Shown here: positions 1-9,228 of the stretch, one piece after another
Layout: each line of letters starts with the position of its first letter
Position numbering within the stretch: the stretch's first letter is position 1
Origin: Rugosibacter aromaticivorans
GTDB taxonomy: Bacteria > Pseudomonadota > Gammaproteobacteria > Burkholderiales > Rhodocyclaceae
Reading direction: 5' to 3'
NCBI RefSeq assembly: GCF_000934545.1
Contig: NZ_CP010554.1
Span: 1,984,001-2,048,000 of the forward strand
Length of the DNA stretch: 64,000 bases
The notes under the pieces: generated by a model
What the model was told of the DNA's origin: nothing
Seen by the model: the letters and a program-made list of their open reading frames with translations, nothing else
Databases searched by the model: none
Position numbers and translations under genes: made by a program

Positions 1-540
1 CCAGACTTTCTTCACATCCACATTGAAATACCAGTTTTGATTCAGCTTCACGTCGAAACCAGCTTGTAGCGCTCCGCCAAAGCTGTCATTTTCCAAATCC
101 AATGCGCCGACTCCTGGTACTGCGAGGTTCACCGACGTGATCCGGGTGTAATTAACGCCCGCACCAACGTAAGGACGGAACTGCGCATCCGGTTGGAAAT
201 GGTATTGAAGCGTCAAGGTAGGCGGCAGATGCTTGAAAGTACCAATCTTCGTGCCGGCCAGAGTCACGTCATGTTTTTGCGGATAGGTAAGAACGAGCTC
301 CGCAGCAATATTTTTGGTCAGGAAGTAAGTGAAATCAACTTCAGGAATTACTCTGTCATTCACATGGATCGCATCGGCGGGAACCCCCAGCGCCGGGATT
401 GCGTCCGAATCGTTCGCTGGCTCCAAACTCACTGCTCGAACACGAACCATAAAGCGCCCTTCCTCGGCCAGCGCAGGTGTTGCGCTAGTGGAACCCAGTG
501 CGGCAGCAACGAGAACACCCAAACCAAATAATTTTTTCAT
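1..540 (-). CDS. ompW: OmpW family outer membrane protein, 3' end cut by window edge
   Basis: The frame opens at ATG 540 and runs off the left edge, giving about 180 residues of a family that is usually around 210-230. The N-terminus is a signal peptide (MKKLFGLGVLVAAALG, then an Ala-rich cleavage region ending ALAEE). It is followed by typical OmpW features: FMVRVRAVSLEP, a FLTKNIAAEL strand, LPPTLTLQYHF and FRPYVGAGVNYT. OmpW is an eight-stranded outer membrane beta-barrel thought to pass small hydrophobic molecules. A ribosome-binding sequence AGGGGAAA lies just upstream of the ATG. An Fnr/Dnr-like palindrome further upstream suggests control by oxygen or NO. Family assignment is firm; substrate is unknown. 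Confidence 0.93.
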   Translation of the reverse strand, partial: MKKLFGLGVLVAAALGSTSATPALAEEGRFMVRVRAVSLEPANDSDAIPALGVPADAIHVNDRVIPEVDFTYFLTKNIAAELVLTYPQKHDVTLAGTKIGTFKHLPPTLTLQYHFQPDAQFRPYVGAGVNYTRITSVNLAVPGVGALDLENDSFGGALQAGFDVKLNQNWYFNVDVKKVW

Positions 541-615
541 TTTGCTTTCCCCTGTAAGTGAAACGATAAAAGGTTTTCCCAGGGGATATTCTGGACAGGC
601 AAGCCCAGCGCTGCG

Positions 616-629
616 TTGACAATTGTCAA
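616..629. promoter_or_regulatory. Fnr/Dnr-type palindrome upstream of ompW
   Basis: TTGACAATTGTCAA is a perfect 14-bp palindrome matching the Crp/Fnr-family pattern TTGAY-N4-RTCAA. Its centre is about 82 bp upstream of the ompW ATG. A weak -10-like sequence (GAATAT on the minus strand near 586-591) lies at roughly the spacing of an activator-dependent promoter. ompW is Fnr-controlled in enterobacteria, so an anaerobic or NO-responsive activator is plausible. The site is seen directly; the regulator is inferred. Confidence 0.5.
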
Positions 630-941
630 GAAGGCTTTATTTTTTACTGCGAAAAAGAGGCGTTCATCAAACCTGGTGCAGGTTGTTGCAAATCGCAGCT
701 AATGGGTAACCCCTTTGGTTTTTAGTCCTCTTTAGCTCTTTTGGATCAACACCACTTCAGTAATTCAATTGAAAGCACCCTAGGTGCGATAAAGAATTAA
801 CTTTTGTTGTCTGCCCCAGACTAAATTACACAGACAAAGAAGACGCAAGATTTCAAACATTGGGACATCTGCACGAGCGATGCAAGTGTTTTGTACGATT
901 GCATCACAAAAGGGGCGGTGTGAGCGCAACCAACAGCGTTT
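630..941. other. Intergenic region between ompW and the acyltransferase gene
   Basis: No convincing gene was seen on either strand here. It is AT-richer than its surroundings and separates the 3' end of the acyltransferase gene from the ompW promoter. No clear hairpin terminator was recognised. Confidence 0.5.
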
Positions 942-2954
942 CTAAGTTGATCGCCAAATTGACTTGATCAAAGATAAAAATGATGGATAGAGAACGCGAT
1001 TTCCGTAGCCGCTTAAGTGGTCGCCATCAAAGAACAGCGGCAGGTTCTCGTCAAAGGCTGTACAAGGCTCCATCGGGCATAAGACTGGAAACGGATCCCA
1101 AACCACCAATCCTGGGTGCTCCTTACCCAATTGCTTTATCGAATTCATGACTGGCTGCCTCTGTTCCAACAAGAAACGTCGGCTCATAACGAAACCACCA
1201 TCACATACAGGGTTGCGTGCATTGAACCAGTCGGAGCATCGAAATGGTGGGGACTTGAAAATTGGCTTTGGCGCATCAATCACAACCGTCAGTGAGGCCT
1301 TTTCAAGACCCTCAATTAACGACTCTGCTTCTAGCAAAGCAGCCGCCCGCTGTGCAATGGATGCAGGCTCCCGTTGTTTTTCCACTACGGCTGATTCATC
1401 GAAAGTTTCCCATTGATCGCCAAGTCGATTCATTCGCAAGGACGCTAAGAACACGATGTCACCCGGAGTGGCCTCTGCTCTAATCTTCGCGACAGCCTGT
1501 TCAATAAATCGAACGCACTCTGGACTCGCATCCCTAAGCAAATTTGCCACGGCACAACCGCCCTTAGAGTACTGATGAACCACGACACCTTGATCGTCCT
1601 TCAACTCTTGCAACATGGTGCTGTAAGCGCCGGTGTGCGAGTCGCCCAATACATATAACGTTCGACCATGAAATGGGAGGGCGGTTGATTGCGATTTATT
1701 TGAGTCTGCGGACCAGGAGTCTGGGTACCAGGTGCTCCTGTCTTTCGTAACGCTGAGACTTAGATACGGTTGCGACTTGAAAATCCCGATAGCGAAGATT
1801 GAGCTGGCCACGATAACCATTAAACCGCGGGAGACAATGTGCCAATCAGGCCTTGAAATGGCGAACCGGCTTTTTCTTATGGGCTTTTCAATGACATGGT
1901 AGGAAAAAATACTTGCCAGGGTAGTAAGAAAAATTGCGGAAATTACTGCGAGCGGCTTGTCTAGGCCAACTGTCCACCTGAAAATTACAACTATTGGCCA
2001 ATGCCAGAGATAAAGGGAATAGGATATTTTTCCCACGTAAACCATAAACACATTATTCAGAATCTTACTACTCCACAAACCTTTACCGATTTCACTAGTA
2101 ACGCCCGCTATGACGAAAAGTGCACCACCAACTGACATCATTGCCCACGGGAACGGGAATGACTTCGGCTCAGAAAGAAAAAATCCCAGGCTAATTAAAG
2201 TCAGACCAACAATGACACATCCGCTGGTTGAAATTGCGGACTTTGTAACAAGTTTGCCTCGAGCGTGCAGCTTGAAGAGCATTGCACCACAAGCCAACTC
2301 CCAGAATCTACTAGGGAGAAGATAGTATGCGTGGTCTGGCGTTGCAGTCGTTTGGTACCAAGAGAAAAGCAAAGAAATTGCCAATAAGATGGGAAGCAGC
2401 CAGTTGGAAAAAGTACCTATTGCGTCTTTTCTATCGCGTCCTTTCATCCAAATAAAAAAAACTATTGGAAACAGGAGGTAAAACTGTTCTTCGACAGCAA
2501 GGGACCAAGTATGCGTAAACGCATTGAACTCTACACGTGGCGAAAAATATCCATCACTGAACCAAATCAATGCAAAGTTACTCAAGCCAAAGAATGCGAA
2601 TATCGCCGTCTTAGCAGAAGTCGTACTCAGCCAGGAATTTGGAACTAGTAAGGCCTGCAACAGCCCAGTTAATACAAGGCATACAACGAGCGCAGGATAT
2701 ATTCGGGTTATTCGGCGAGCGTAGAAGTTAACCGCAAAGTGCCAGAATCCAGATTGTCTTTCTTTGGCTAAACTTCCGCTAACGACATAACCGGATATAA
2801 CAAAAAACACATCTACGCCAGAAAAGCCACCAGGCAAGATAGAAGCTTTAAAGTGAAACAAAATAACCGAAAGAACTGCAAGCGCACGCAGACCGTCAAT
2901 TCCGGGTACGTAGCTGGCTTTGTTATTGGATAGGGATGAGTATGCGATGGTCAT
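942..2954 (-). CDS. OafA/YrhL-type acyltransferase with C-terminal SGNH domain
   Basis: This 670-residue inner-membrane protein probably O-acetylates a cell-surface glycan. Residues 1-390 form the polytopic acyltransferase-3 domain, with PGIDGLRALAVLSVILFHF at the N-terminus (catalytic-type His in LFHF), VDVFFVISGYV, and a HTWSLAVEEQFYLLFP segment. The C-terminal third is an SGNH hydrolase-like domain with LGDSHTGAY (block I Ser) and a DGDHLSGYGN Asp/His motif near residue 650. The acceptor sugar cannot be read from sequence. It lies about 145 bp downstream of the UbiA-type gene on the same strand. Its codon use is more AT-rich than the genes to its right, suggesting it may be accessory. Confidence 0.92.
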   Translation of the reverse strand: MTIAYSSLSNNKASYVPGIDGLRALAVLSVILFHFKASILPGGFSGVDVFFVISGYVVSGSLAKERQSGFWHFAVNFYARRITRIYPALVVCLVLTGLLQALLVPNSWLSTTSAKTAIFAFFGLSNFALIWFSDGYFSPRVEFNAFTHTWSLAVEEQFYLLFPIVFFIWMKGRDRKDAIGTFSNWLLPILLAISLLFSWYQTTATPDHAYYLLPSRFWELACGAMLFKLHARGKLVTKSAISTSGCVIVGLTLISLGFFLSEPKSFPFPWAMMSVGGALFVIAGVTSEIGKGLWSSKILNNVFMVYVGKISYSLYLWHWPIVVIFRWTVGLDKPLAVISAIFLTTLASIFSYHVIEKPIRKSRFAISRPDWHIVSRGLMVIVASSIFAIGIFKSQPYLSLSVTKDRSTWYPDSWSADSNKSQSTALPFHGRTLYVLGDSHTGAYSTMLQELKDDQGVVVHQYSKGGCAVANLLRDASPECVRFIEQAVAKIRAEATPGDIVFLASLRMNRLGDQWETFDESAVVEKQREPASIAQRAAALLEAESLIEGLEKASLTVVIDAPKPIFKSPPFRCSDWFNARNPVCDGGFVMSRRFLLEQRQPVMNSIKQLGKEHPGLVVWDPFPVLCPMEPCTAFDENLPLFFDGDHLSGYGNRVLYPSFLSLIKSIWRST

Positions 2955-3098
2955 ATTAACTAAAGAGCTACAGGAGCTAAAGGGTCAACATAACATTCAT
3001 CTTCATCTTTCTCTCCTCAAAACCTGAATCCCATTTGTTCTTCAATCCCGCCCGCCGATTGCGCTTTTCCTGGCGGCTAGTTCCTCTGCTAGAGCCCA

Positions 3099-3974
3099 CT
3101 AGCGCAACAAAACTAGCACAAGCAACAACCAGCCAAAAACTGCTGCCATCAAATGTGGATCGGTCAGCAGCTCCTGCGCTGCATCGCCTCCGCCGCCTTG
3201 GGCGTGCAGCCGCCACAGGTAACGCAACATGCCGTAGAGGACAAAGGGCACGGTCAGGATCAAGCTGCGCGTGCCATGCAAAGCGAGGGTTTCTGCGCTC
3301 ACGGTATAGAGCGCGTAGGAAATCACAGCCGCCGCCGCCGTGATACTTATGAACTGGTCAAGCATAGTCGCGGTGTAGTGTTCCAACACGCGGCGATGAC
3401 CGCCGCTTTCTTTTTGCAAAGTGTTCAGTTCGGCAAGCCGTTTGGCAAAGCCGAGGAACAGGGTGAGCATCAGCCCGCACAGCAACAGCCAGTGTGAGGG
3501 TGCAATGCCCAAGCCCAGCGTGCCCGCCAGAATGCGCAGCATGAAGCCGCTGGCAATGATGAAGACATCGAGAATCACAATATGCTTTAGCCCCAGGCTG
3601 TAGGCGATGTTCATCACCACGTAGGCAAAGAAAATCCACGGCGCGGTGCCGGCATAAAGCACAGCCAGCGCGCCCCCGCCCAGCAAACACACCACTGCAA
3701 GCGCAATGGCCGCCGGCACGCTCACCGTATCCGCCGCCAGCGGCCGATGTTTCTTTTTTGGATGCTGCCGATCTTGCTCACGATCGAGCAGATCGTTCAT
3801 CACATATACCGCCGATGACAGCAGACAAAAGGCCGCAAACGCGGCTAGCGCCTGCCCTACGATGCGGGGGTCATGCCAGGCATGGCCGAACAGCAGGCCG
3901 ACGAAGACGAAGCCGTTTTTCAGCCATTGGTGCGGCCGCAACAGGCGCAACATTGGCCAACTCAGCGCTGGCAT
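3099..3974 (-). CDS. UbiA-family prenyltransferase, decaprenyl-phosphate phosphoribosyltransferase-like
   Basis: The 291-residue start MPALSW at 3974 was chosen because it overlaps the upstream glycosyltransferase gene by only 13 bp; a longer frame reaches 4028. The first Asp-rich motif is NDLLDREQDRQHPKKKHRPLA and the second lies around LDVFIIASGFMLRILAG, both typical of the UbiA branch that moves phosphoribose onto polyprenyl phosphate. About eight membrane segments are visible. In actinobacteria this branch starts lipid-linked arabinose synthesis; in proteobacteria it is often beside glycosyltransferases, as here. Family is certain; the substrate is inferred from motif type and neighbours. 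Confidence 0.88.
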   Translation of the reverse strand: MPALSWPMLRLLRPHQWLKNGFVFVGLLFGHAWHDPRIVGQALAAFAAFCLLSSAVYVMNDLLDREQDRQHPKKKHRPLAADTVSVPAAIALAVVCLLGGGALAVLYAGTAPWIFFAYVVMNIAYSLGLKHIVILDVFIIASGFMLRILAGTLGLGIAPSHWLLLCGLMLTLFLGFAKRLAELNTLQKESGGHRRVLEHYTATMLDQFISITAAAAVISYALYTVSAETLALHGTRSLILTVPFVLYGMLRYLWRLHAQGGGGDAAQELLTDPHLMAAVFGWLLLVLVLLR

Positions 3975-5530
3975 CTTTCCCCCGGAAAGTAGCGGTCGCA
4001 AAAATAGCACGCCGTTTGCGGCAGCCACTTGGGTATCGCGTAGTACTTGCGCTTCACGCTGGCCAGCACACCGTCACGATAGGCCGGGTAATTAAAGCCC
4101 TCGCCCTTGACGCGCCAGAAGCGCGCACCGCGCACCACGAAACTATCGACGGTGACCTGCCGAAAGTATGGCTGGTACTCTGCCAGATCAGGCGCTGACT
4201 TGCGCAGGATGAGAATGTTGCGCCCGGCCAGCGTGCGAAAATCGGTCAGGATGTCGTCATGCCGCGCATGGCTGGACGCCTCGCCGAACACAATAAAATA
4301 GCGCCGCGCGTTATAGCTCATGGTGACGGCATTGGAATAACCATCCATCGCCAGCACCCAGTCTTTGGCGTAGGGCGCCAGCTCTTTGAGAATTGCCTCG
4401 TGTTCGAACGTCAATACCAGACCATCATAAATTCTCGTCTTGCTCCAGGTTTCCAGCGGCAGGCGGGAGAGGACAAAAATAGCCCCCACATGAATCGCGG
4501 CAAAGCTGATGAAGAAGAGACACAGGCGGCGCAATGTCGAGGCTCTCAGACGCAGCGCAACCCATATCAAGGCGAACGGCACAAACGACAGCAACCAATG
4601 CAAACCAATTTGCTTGACCAGTGACAGCGCGGCAAACAGTACGAAGGGCGCCCAAACCAAAACGCCCAGTGTGCCCAACGCGGGCAGCGATGAAAAGTCG
4701 GCGCTGGTAATACGCCGCAAAGCGTTGAATCCGTCGCTGGAAAGTCCCCTTGAGGGACGGCGATGGCGTAGCGCCAGCCACGCTGCCGGCGGCGTCAGCA
4801 GATACAGCAGCGATATGGCATACAGCGCCGGGGTTCTAAAAGACAACCCGGCATCCGTATTGCGATTGATGAAGTTGAACATGTAATTCGGCCAGCAATG
4901 CCCGGCATTCCACCAGGCCATCAGCGCCAGCGCGGGCAGTGTTGCGGCATAGGCAATAGCCAGCCCCGTCCATGCGCGCAGCGTGCGCCGCCGCAGCACG
5001 TCAATCAGATAGGCAAACCCCAGGATGGCGGCAAAATATTTCGACAACACCGCACCGGCCAGCAACACGCCCGCCGCCAGATACCAGCGCCAATGCCCAC
5101 GCTGATCGTCTCGCGCCGCACGCAGCCAGGCCAGCCCGGAAAACACGCTGAAATAAACCAGCGGCGTATCGGTAGTGATGAACACGTTCCACACATTCGC
5201 CGGCGCCAGCAACACCAGCGTGCCGATACCGTAGCGTTGCTCATCATCCAGCGCGGGCGTCAAACGGCGCAAGGCCGCGATAACACCCAGCGCAAGTATC
5301 GCGGGCTGAATAATTACCGGCAAGCGCAACCACACTGCCGCATCGCTCACTGTCAGCAGCGCAGCGAGCCACCAGCCGATCATCGGTGGATGATCGTAAA
5401 AGCCCCAGTCCGGACGCCATCCCCACCAGATGAAATAGGCCTCGTCACCCGTGATCGGCGTCACCGCTGCCAGCCAGCAGCGGAAGACCAGCGTCACCGC
5501 CAGCAACGCGGCGAACAGGCGGGCGCTCAT
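3962..5530 (-). CDS. ArnT/GT39-like integral membrane glycosyltransferase
   Basis: Start ATG 5530 gives 522 residues and falls 11 bp after the aroG stop; a longer in-frame start at 5596 would overlap aroG. The N-terminal loop ITGDEAYFIWWGWRPDWGFYDHPPM carries the acidic DEAY motif typical of PMT/ArnT-fold enzymes that take sugar from a polyprenyl phosphate. About eleven hydrophobic segments follow, then a soluble C-terminal portion (from about residue 390). It likely glycosylates lipid A, protein or polysaccharide in the periplasm. Its partner is probably the next gene, a UbiA-type enzyme that could make the lipid-linked donor. One copy of the dispersed repeat lies inside this gene (4693-4718), reading as ITSADF. 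Confidence 0.85.
   Translation of the reverse strand: MSARLFAALLAVTLVFRCWLAAVTPITGDEAYFIWWGWRPDWGFYDHPPMIGWWLAALLTVSDAAVWLRLPVIIQPAILALGVIAALRRLTPALDDEQRYGIGTLVLLAPANVWNVFITTDTPLVYFSVFSGLAWLRAARDDQRGHWRWYLAAGVLLAGAVLSKYFAAILGFAYLIDVLRRRTLRAWTGLAIAYAATLPALALMAWWNAGHCWPNYMFNFINRNTDAGLSFRTPALYAISLLYLLTPPAAWLALRHRRPSRGLSSDGFNALRRITSADFSSLPALGTLGVLVWAPFVLFAALSLVKQIGLHWLLSFVPFALIWVALRLRASTLRRLCLFFISFAAIHVGAIFVLSRLPLETWSKTRIYDGLVLTFEHEAILKELAPYAKDWVLAMDGYSNAVTMSYNARRYFIVFGEASSHARHDDILTDFRTLAGRNILILRKSAPDLAEYQPYFRQVTVDSFVVRGARFWRVKGEGFNYPAYRDGVLASVKRKYYAIPKWLPQTACYFCDRYFPGERCQR
4693..4718 (+). repeat. Dispersed motif copy 1 (exact core)
   Basis: Exact 15-mer AAAAGTCGGCGCTGG followed by TAATACGCCGC, inside and antisense to the GT39 gene. 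Confidence 0.8.
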
Positions 5531-5540
5531 GCGCAAATCG

Positions 5541-6608
5541 TCAAGCCTCGGCCAGCGCCAATCGGCGGGCTTTGACCGCATTGGCCAAAACGTCAAGCGC
5601 GATCAGCGTGTCCTCCCAGCCAAGACAAGCATCGGTGACAGAAACACCATATTCAAGCGGCTTGCCAGGTGTCAGATCCTGCCGCCCTTCATGCAGATTG
5701 GATTCGATCATGACACCGAAAATTCGCGCGTCACCTGCCGCCATCTGCGCAGCGACATCGCGTGCTACATCAAGCTGCAACTTGAACTGCTTCCTGCTGT
5801 TGGCATGGGAAAAATCAATCATCAGCCGTGCCGCCAGCGCCGACTTTCCGAGCTCGACGCAAGCCGCCTCCACCGAGACGGCATCGTAATTAGCCTCCTT
5901 GCCCCCACGCAGAATGACATGGCAATCTTCATTACCATGCGTCGACACAATCGCCGAATGACCCGCTTTGGTGACCGACAGGAAATGATGCGGGCTAGCC
6001 GCCGCTTTGATGGCATCGACCGCGATGCGGATATTGCCGTCCGTGCCGTTCTTGAAGCCCACCGGACAAGACAGTCCCGAAGCCAGCTCGCGGTGCACCT
6101 GGGACTCCGTCGTACGCGCGCCGATCGCGCCCCAACTGATTAAATCCGCCGTGTATTGCGGCGTAATCGCATCGAGAAATTCTGTGCCGCAAGGCAAGCC
6201 CAGTTGATTGATCTCCCACAACAGCTTTCTTGCCAGCCGCAGGCCGTCGTTGATCTTGAAGCTGTCATCCATATACGGATCGTTGATCAGCCCCTTCCAG
6301 CCCACGGTCGTGCGCGGCTTTTCAAAATACACGCGCATGATGATAATCAGCTCATTGCTCAGGCGCTCCTGCTCGGCCTTGAGCTTTGCTGCATAGTCCA
6401 TCGCCGCCGCGACATCGTGAATCGAACAGGGGCCGACCACGGCCACCAGACGATCGTCGGCGCCATGCAGCACACGATGCACCGCCTGGCGCGCCTGGTA
6501 AGTTGTTTCGGCTGTTGTTTCGTCGCCCGGAAATTCACGCAACACGTGCGTTGGTGGCGAGAGCTCTTTGATCTCGCGGATGCGAACATCATCAGTAATG
6601 TGGGTCAT
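5541..6608 (-). CDS. aroG: 3-deoxy-7-phosphoheptulonate synthase (DAHP synthase, class I)
   Basis: The 355-residue protein condenses phosphoenolpyruvate and erythrose 4-phosphate in the first step of the shikimate pathway, in the cytoplasm. Diagnostic segments are VVGPCSIHD, MRVYFEKPRTTVGWKGLINDP, a metal-site region around LPCGTEFLDAI, the GARTTESQVHRE loop, GFKNGTDG, IDFSHANSRKQ and GVMIESNLHEGRQ. Length equals the normal family size. It is the first gene of a minus-strand group with the GT39 and UbiA genes; the gap to GT39 is only about 10 bp, although their functions look unrelated. Which aromatic amino acid inhibits it is not readable here. Confidence 0.97.
   Translation of the reverse strand: MTHITDDVRIREIKELSPPTHVLREFPGDETTAETTYQARQAVHRVLHGADDRLVAVVGPCSIHDVAAAMDYAAKLKAEQERLSNELIIIMRVYFEKPRTTVGWKGLINDPYMDDSFKINDGLRLARKLLWEINQLGLPCGTEFLDAITPQYTADLISWGAIGARTTESQVHRELASGLSCPVGFKNGTDGNIRIAVDAIKAAASPHHFLSVTKAGHSAIVSTHGNEDCHVILRGGKEANYDAVSVEAACVELGKSALAARLMIDFSHANSRKQFKLQLDVARDVAAQMAAGDARIFGVMIESNLHEGRQDLTPGKPLEYGVSVTDACLGWEDTLIALDVLANAVKARRLALAEA
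5823..5848 (-). repeat. Dispersed motif, one-mismatch copy in aroG
   Basis: GAAAGTCGGCGCTGG followed by CGGCACGGC, coding KSALAA in aroG. This copy could be chance because the encoded sequence fits the protein. Confidence 0.4.
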
Positions 6609-6889
6609 GGCTCAAAAACAAGAAAATAAAAACGCGATTCTACCGGGATAGCACAAAATACCCACGCATTGAGCAATACACGTTTTCGCAGGGGTTACCC
6701 TGGACACTCCCAAAATTGTACAAACTGGTCAACCTAGCATGAGCGTCAACAGCTGACTTCACGCGCCATCAACAGATGAACACGCCACCCGCTACGAGAG
6801 GAGTTACAGCAGGAATTCGACGTCATAGGCATCATGATTGAGGAAATGGACTTTTGTCTTTTTCCTTCCACCATGACGAATATCTTTCG
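6609..6889. other. Intergenic region between norZ and aroG
   Basis: About 280 bp that must hold the aroG promoter on the minus strand and the end of the norZ transcript. A short plus-strand stretch near 6790-6885 reads like coding sequence (LREELQQEFDVIGIMIEEMD) but has no start and ends soon after. It may be a gene remnant. No clear terminator hairpin was found. Confidence 0.3.
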
Positions 6890-9217
6890 TTAGAGAAGTG
6901 GAACACCTGCGGCCCGGATAGTTTTCCTGCCATCGAAATAGGCGCGCACCGCAGCAACCGCGATGGGTACGACACCGAAAACGATGAATACCAGATCACC
7001 AGGCAAACGGGACCACTCCAACAACCGCGCAAGATCGCTGCCGGTGTAAGCGAGGCTTCGAGCATGCCAATAGCCGTTCTCCAGCACATCGATCAGTTGG
7101 AGGATTCCAGCGGGAAACAGGCTCATGACAACCATCATCAATAGGCCGCCGTTGAGTCCCCAGAAACCAACCCGTATATATTTTTCAAGGTCGCGCCAAA
7201 GTGCCTCATCGACTGTCTGTCGAATGGCGAAGACGACGAGGCCGACACCCAGCATGCCGAAGACGCCCATCATCGCGGCATGGCCATGATTGATTGTCAG
7301 CAGCGTACCGGTCTCGAAGTAACTGACGATCGGCAGGTTGATGAGGAAACCGAAAATCCCGGCACCGACGAAGTTCCAGAAACCGACCGCCATGAGGAAA
7401 TGGAAGGTCCATTGATGTGGCACTTCCACTCGCTGGTGACCAATGTCGGCTACTGGCCGGGATAATCTGACAAAATCCCAAGCGTCGAGTGTAATGAGGG
7501 TAAGTGGTACCACCTCGAGCGCGGAGAAAAGGGCACTCAAGGCCATGTTAAAGCTCGTCTGCCCTGTCCAATACCAATGATGCCCGGTACCGATAAACCC
7601 GCCAGTGAAGTAAAGAATGGCATCGAGATAAATGACGCGCGTTGCCGTAAGGCGTGTGACGACACCGAACTGAAGGAAGATGATCGCTACCATGACGGTC
7701 ACGAAGAACTCGAAAAATCCTTCGACCCAGAGGTGGATGATCCAGAATCGCCAGGCGTCAACCACCGAGAAATGGGTCGTTCCGTCGAAAAACATCGCTG
7801 GCAGATAAAAGACCGGGATCGCAATCGCGGCGCACAAAAACAGGCCGGCGATCTCGCGGCGTTCAGCATTACGCAACGCCGGGGCCAGTGCGCGAACCAG
7901 CAGACCAAACCAGAACAGCAGTGCGACTGCGAGCAGCATTTGCCAGGCGCGGCCGAGTTCGAGGTATTCCCATCCCTGATCGCCCAACCAGAACCAAAGC
8001 TGCGGCAGCATCTGCCGCATGCCAGCCCATTCGCCCAGCAGGCTGCCGACGACGACAATCACCAATGCCCAGAATAGCGTGTCGATGCCTTTTTTCTGCC
8101 CGGCAGGATCACCTCCACCGAGCGCTGCGGCCAGAAAGAGTGCACCAGCGACATAGGCGGTGGCAATCCAGAAGATTGCAAGTTGCAAATGCCAGGTACG
8201 CAAGAGGTTGCTCGGTAGCCACGCGGCAAGGTCGAAACCATAAAAAGTGCCCGGGTCGGCGCGATAGTGGGCGACGGCGCCTCCGACCAGGGTTTGCGCC
8301 AGAAACAGGAGCGCGACAAGCGCAAAATATTTCAAGGTCGCACGCTGACCTGGGGTCACACGAGCACCCAGCAGCTTCGGGTGCAGATACCCGGGTCTGG
8401 CCTGCCAGCCGAGATAATCGAACTTCCCGAAAGCAAGAAGCACCGCCGCGGTGCCTCCGAGCAGGAAGACAAGACTCAACGCGCTCCACAGTACCGCGTC
8501 CGCAGTCGGCGTATTCCCTGCCACGGAATCGAAGGGGAAGTTGTTGGTGTACGAATGCGTTGTGCCCGGCCGGTTGGCGACCGACGCCCAGGCGGTCCAC
8601 GCGACAAATGCGCTGAGTTGCTTCAGATCACCCGGATCCCTGATGGTTCCGGCACCGAGACCGCCGTTTTTCACAGGGCTGGAAAAATACGCGTTCCACG
8701 CACTGCTCTGGTGTCGGAACCAGGCTTCGTAGCTGGGTCCGACTGCCAGCACTCCGGTTTGAGCATCGTAGCGGTTCTGCTTGAGCTCAGTACGTACTTC
8801 TGCTTCAACAATGGCACGCTGCGCGGGCGTCAAGTTGTCGAATGGAAGGCCGTAGCGCACCTGGGCGAAGCTCGTCGCGATGTGCAGTGCCAGAGTGTGC
8901 AGATACTCGGCCGAGAAATCGGGGCCGAGCAAAGCGCCATGACCCCAGATCGATCCGTTGTCCATCAGACCATATTTAAGAAATACCTGTTGGCCATCGC
9001 GAATATCTTCGCCGGTGAACAGGACAGACCCGTCAGGGCTCGTCACCTTGCCGGGGATGGGTGGCGCTTCGTGATAGGCCTTGACCGTCAGCAGAAGGAG
9101 GACTGAAAAGCCGAGCGCCATGGTGAGAAAGCTGGCACGCCGCCACCACGGTGACAATTTCCCGTTGCGCTGGCTCTCAGACAGTGGCGCTGCTCCGGCG
9201 GCAATTTCATTTTGCAT
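6890..9217 (-). CDS. norZ: Quinol-dependent nitric oxide reductase (qNOR)
   Basis: At 775 residues this is the single-subunit qNOR size. It reduces two NO to N2O at a haem/non-haem iron centre using quinol electrons in the inner membrane. The N-terminal region holds one membrane helix and a periplasmic domain (GEDIRDGQQVFLKYG, PGTTHSYTNNFPFD) that mimics the NorC part without a CXXCH haem site. The catalytic part shows HLQLAIFWIATAYVAGALF, WRFWIIHLWVEGFFEFFV, GTGHHWYWTG and INHGHAAMMGVFG, supplying the haem and FeB histidines. It ends a chain of overlapping genes from sdhC to DUF488, 11 bp from DUF488. NO detoxification or denitrification is the expected role. Confidence 0.96.
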   Translation of the reverse strand: MQNEIAAGAAPLSESQRNGKLSPWWRRASFLTMALGFSVLLLLTVKAYHEAPPIPGKVTSPDGSVLFTGEDIRDGQQVFLKYGLMDNGSIWGHGALLGPDFSAEYLHTLALHIATSFAQVRYGLPFDNLTPAQRAIVEAEVRTELKQNRYDAQTGVLAVGPSYEAWFRHQSSAWNAYFSSPVKNGGLGAGTIRDPGDLKQLSAFVAWTAWASVANRPGTTHSYTNNFPFDSVAGNTPTADAVLWSALSLVFLLGGTAAVLLAFGKFDYLGWQARPGYLHPKLLGARVTPGQRATLKYFALVALLFLAQTLVGGAVAHYRADPGTFYGFDLAAWLPSNLLRTWHLQLAIFWIATAYVAGALFLAAALGGGDPAGQKKGIDTLFWALVIVVVGSLLGEWAGMRQMLPQLWFWLGDQGWEYLELGRAWQMLLAVALLFWFGLLVRALAPALRNAERREIAGLFLCAAIAIPVFYLPAMFFDGTTHFSVVDAWRFWIIHLWVEGFFEFFVTVMVAIIFLQFGVVTRLTATRVIYLDAILYFTGGFIGTGHHWYWTGQTSFNMALSALFSALEVVPLTLITLDAWDFVRLSRPVADIGHQRVEVPHQWTFHFLMAVGFWNFVGAGIFGFLINLPIVSYFETGTLLTINHGHAAMMGVFGMLGVGLVVFAIRQTVDEALWRDLEKYIRVGFWGLNGGLLMMVVMSLFPAGILQLIDVLENGYWHARSLAYTGSDLARLLEWSRLPGDLVFIVFGVVPIAVAAVRAYFDGRKTIRAAGVPLL

Positions 9218-9228
9218 ATTTGCTCCTT

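Noticed and set aside
5451..6143. Long open frame antisense to aroG
   Set aside because: It has no recognisable domain and mirrors a well-conserved gene on the other strand.
6455..6475. Possible further motif copy (GTCGGCGCC) in aroG
   Set aside because: It matches only eight or nine core bases, which is expected by chance.
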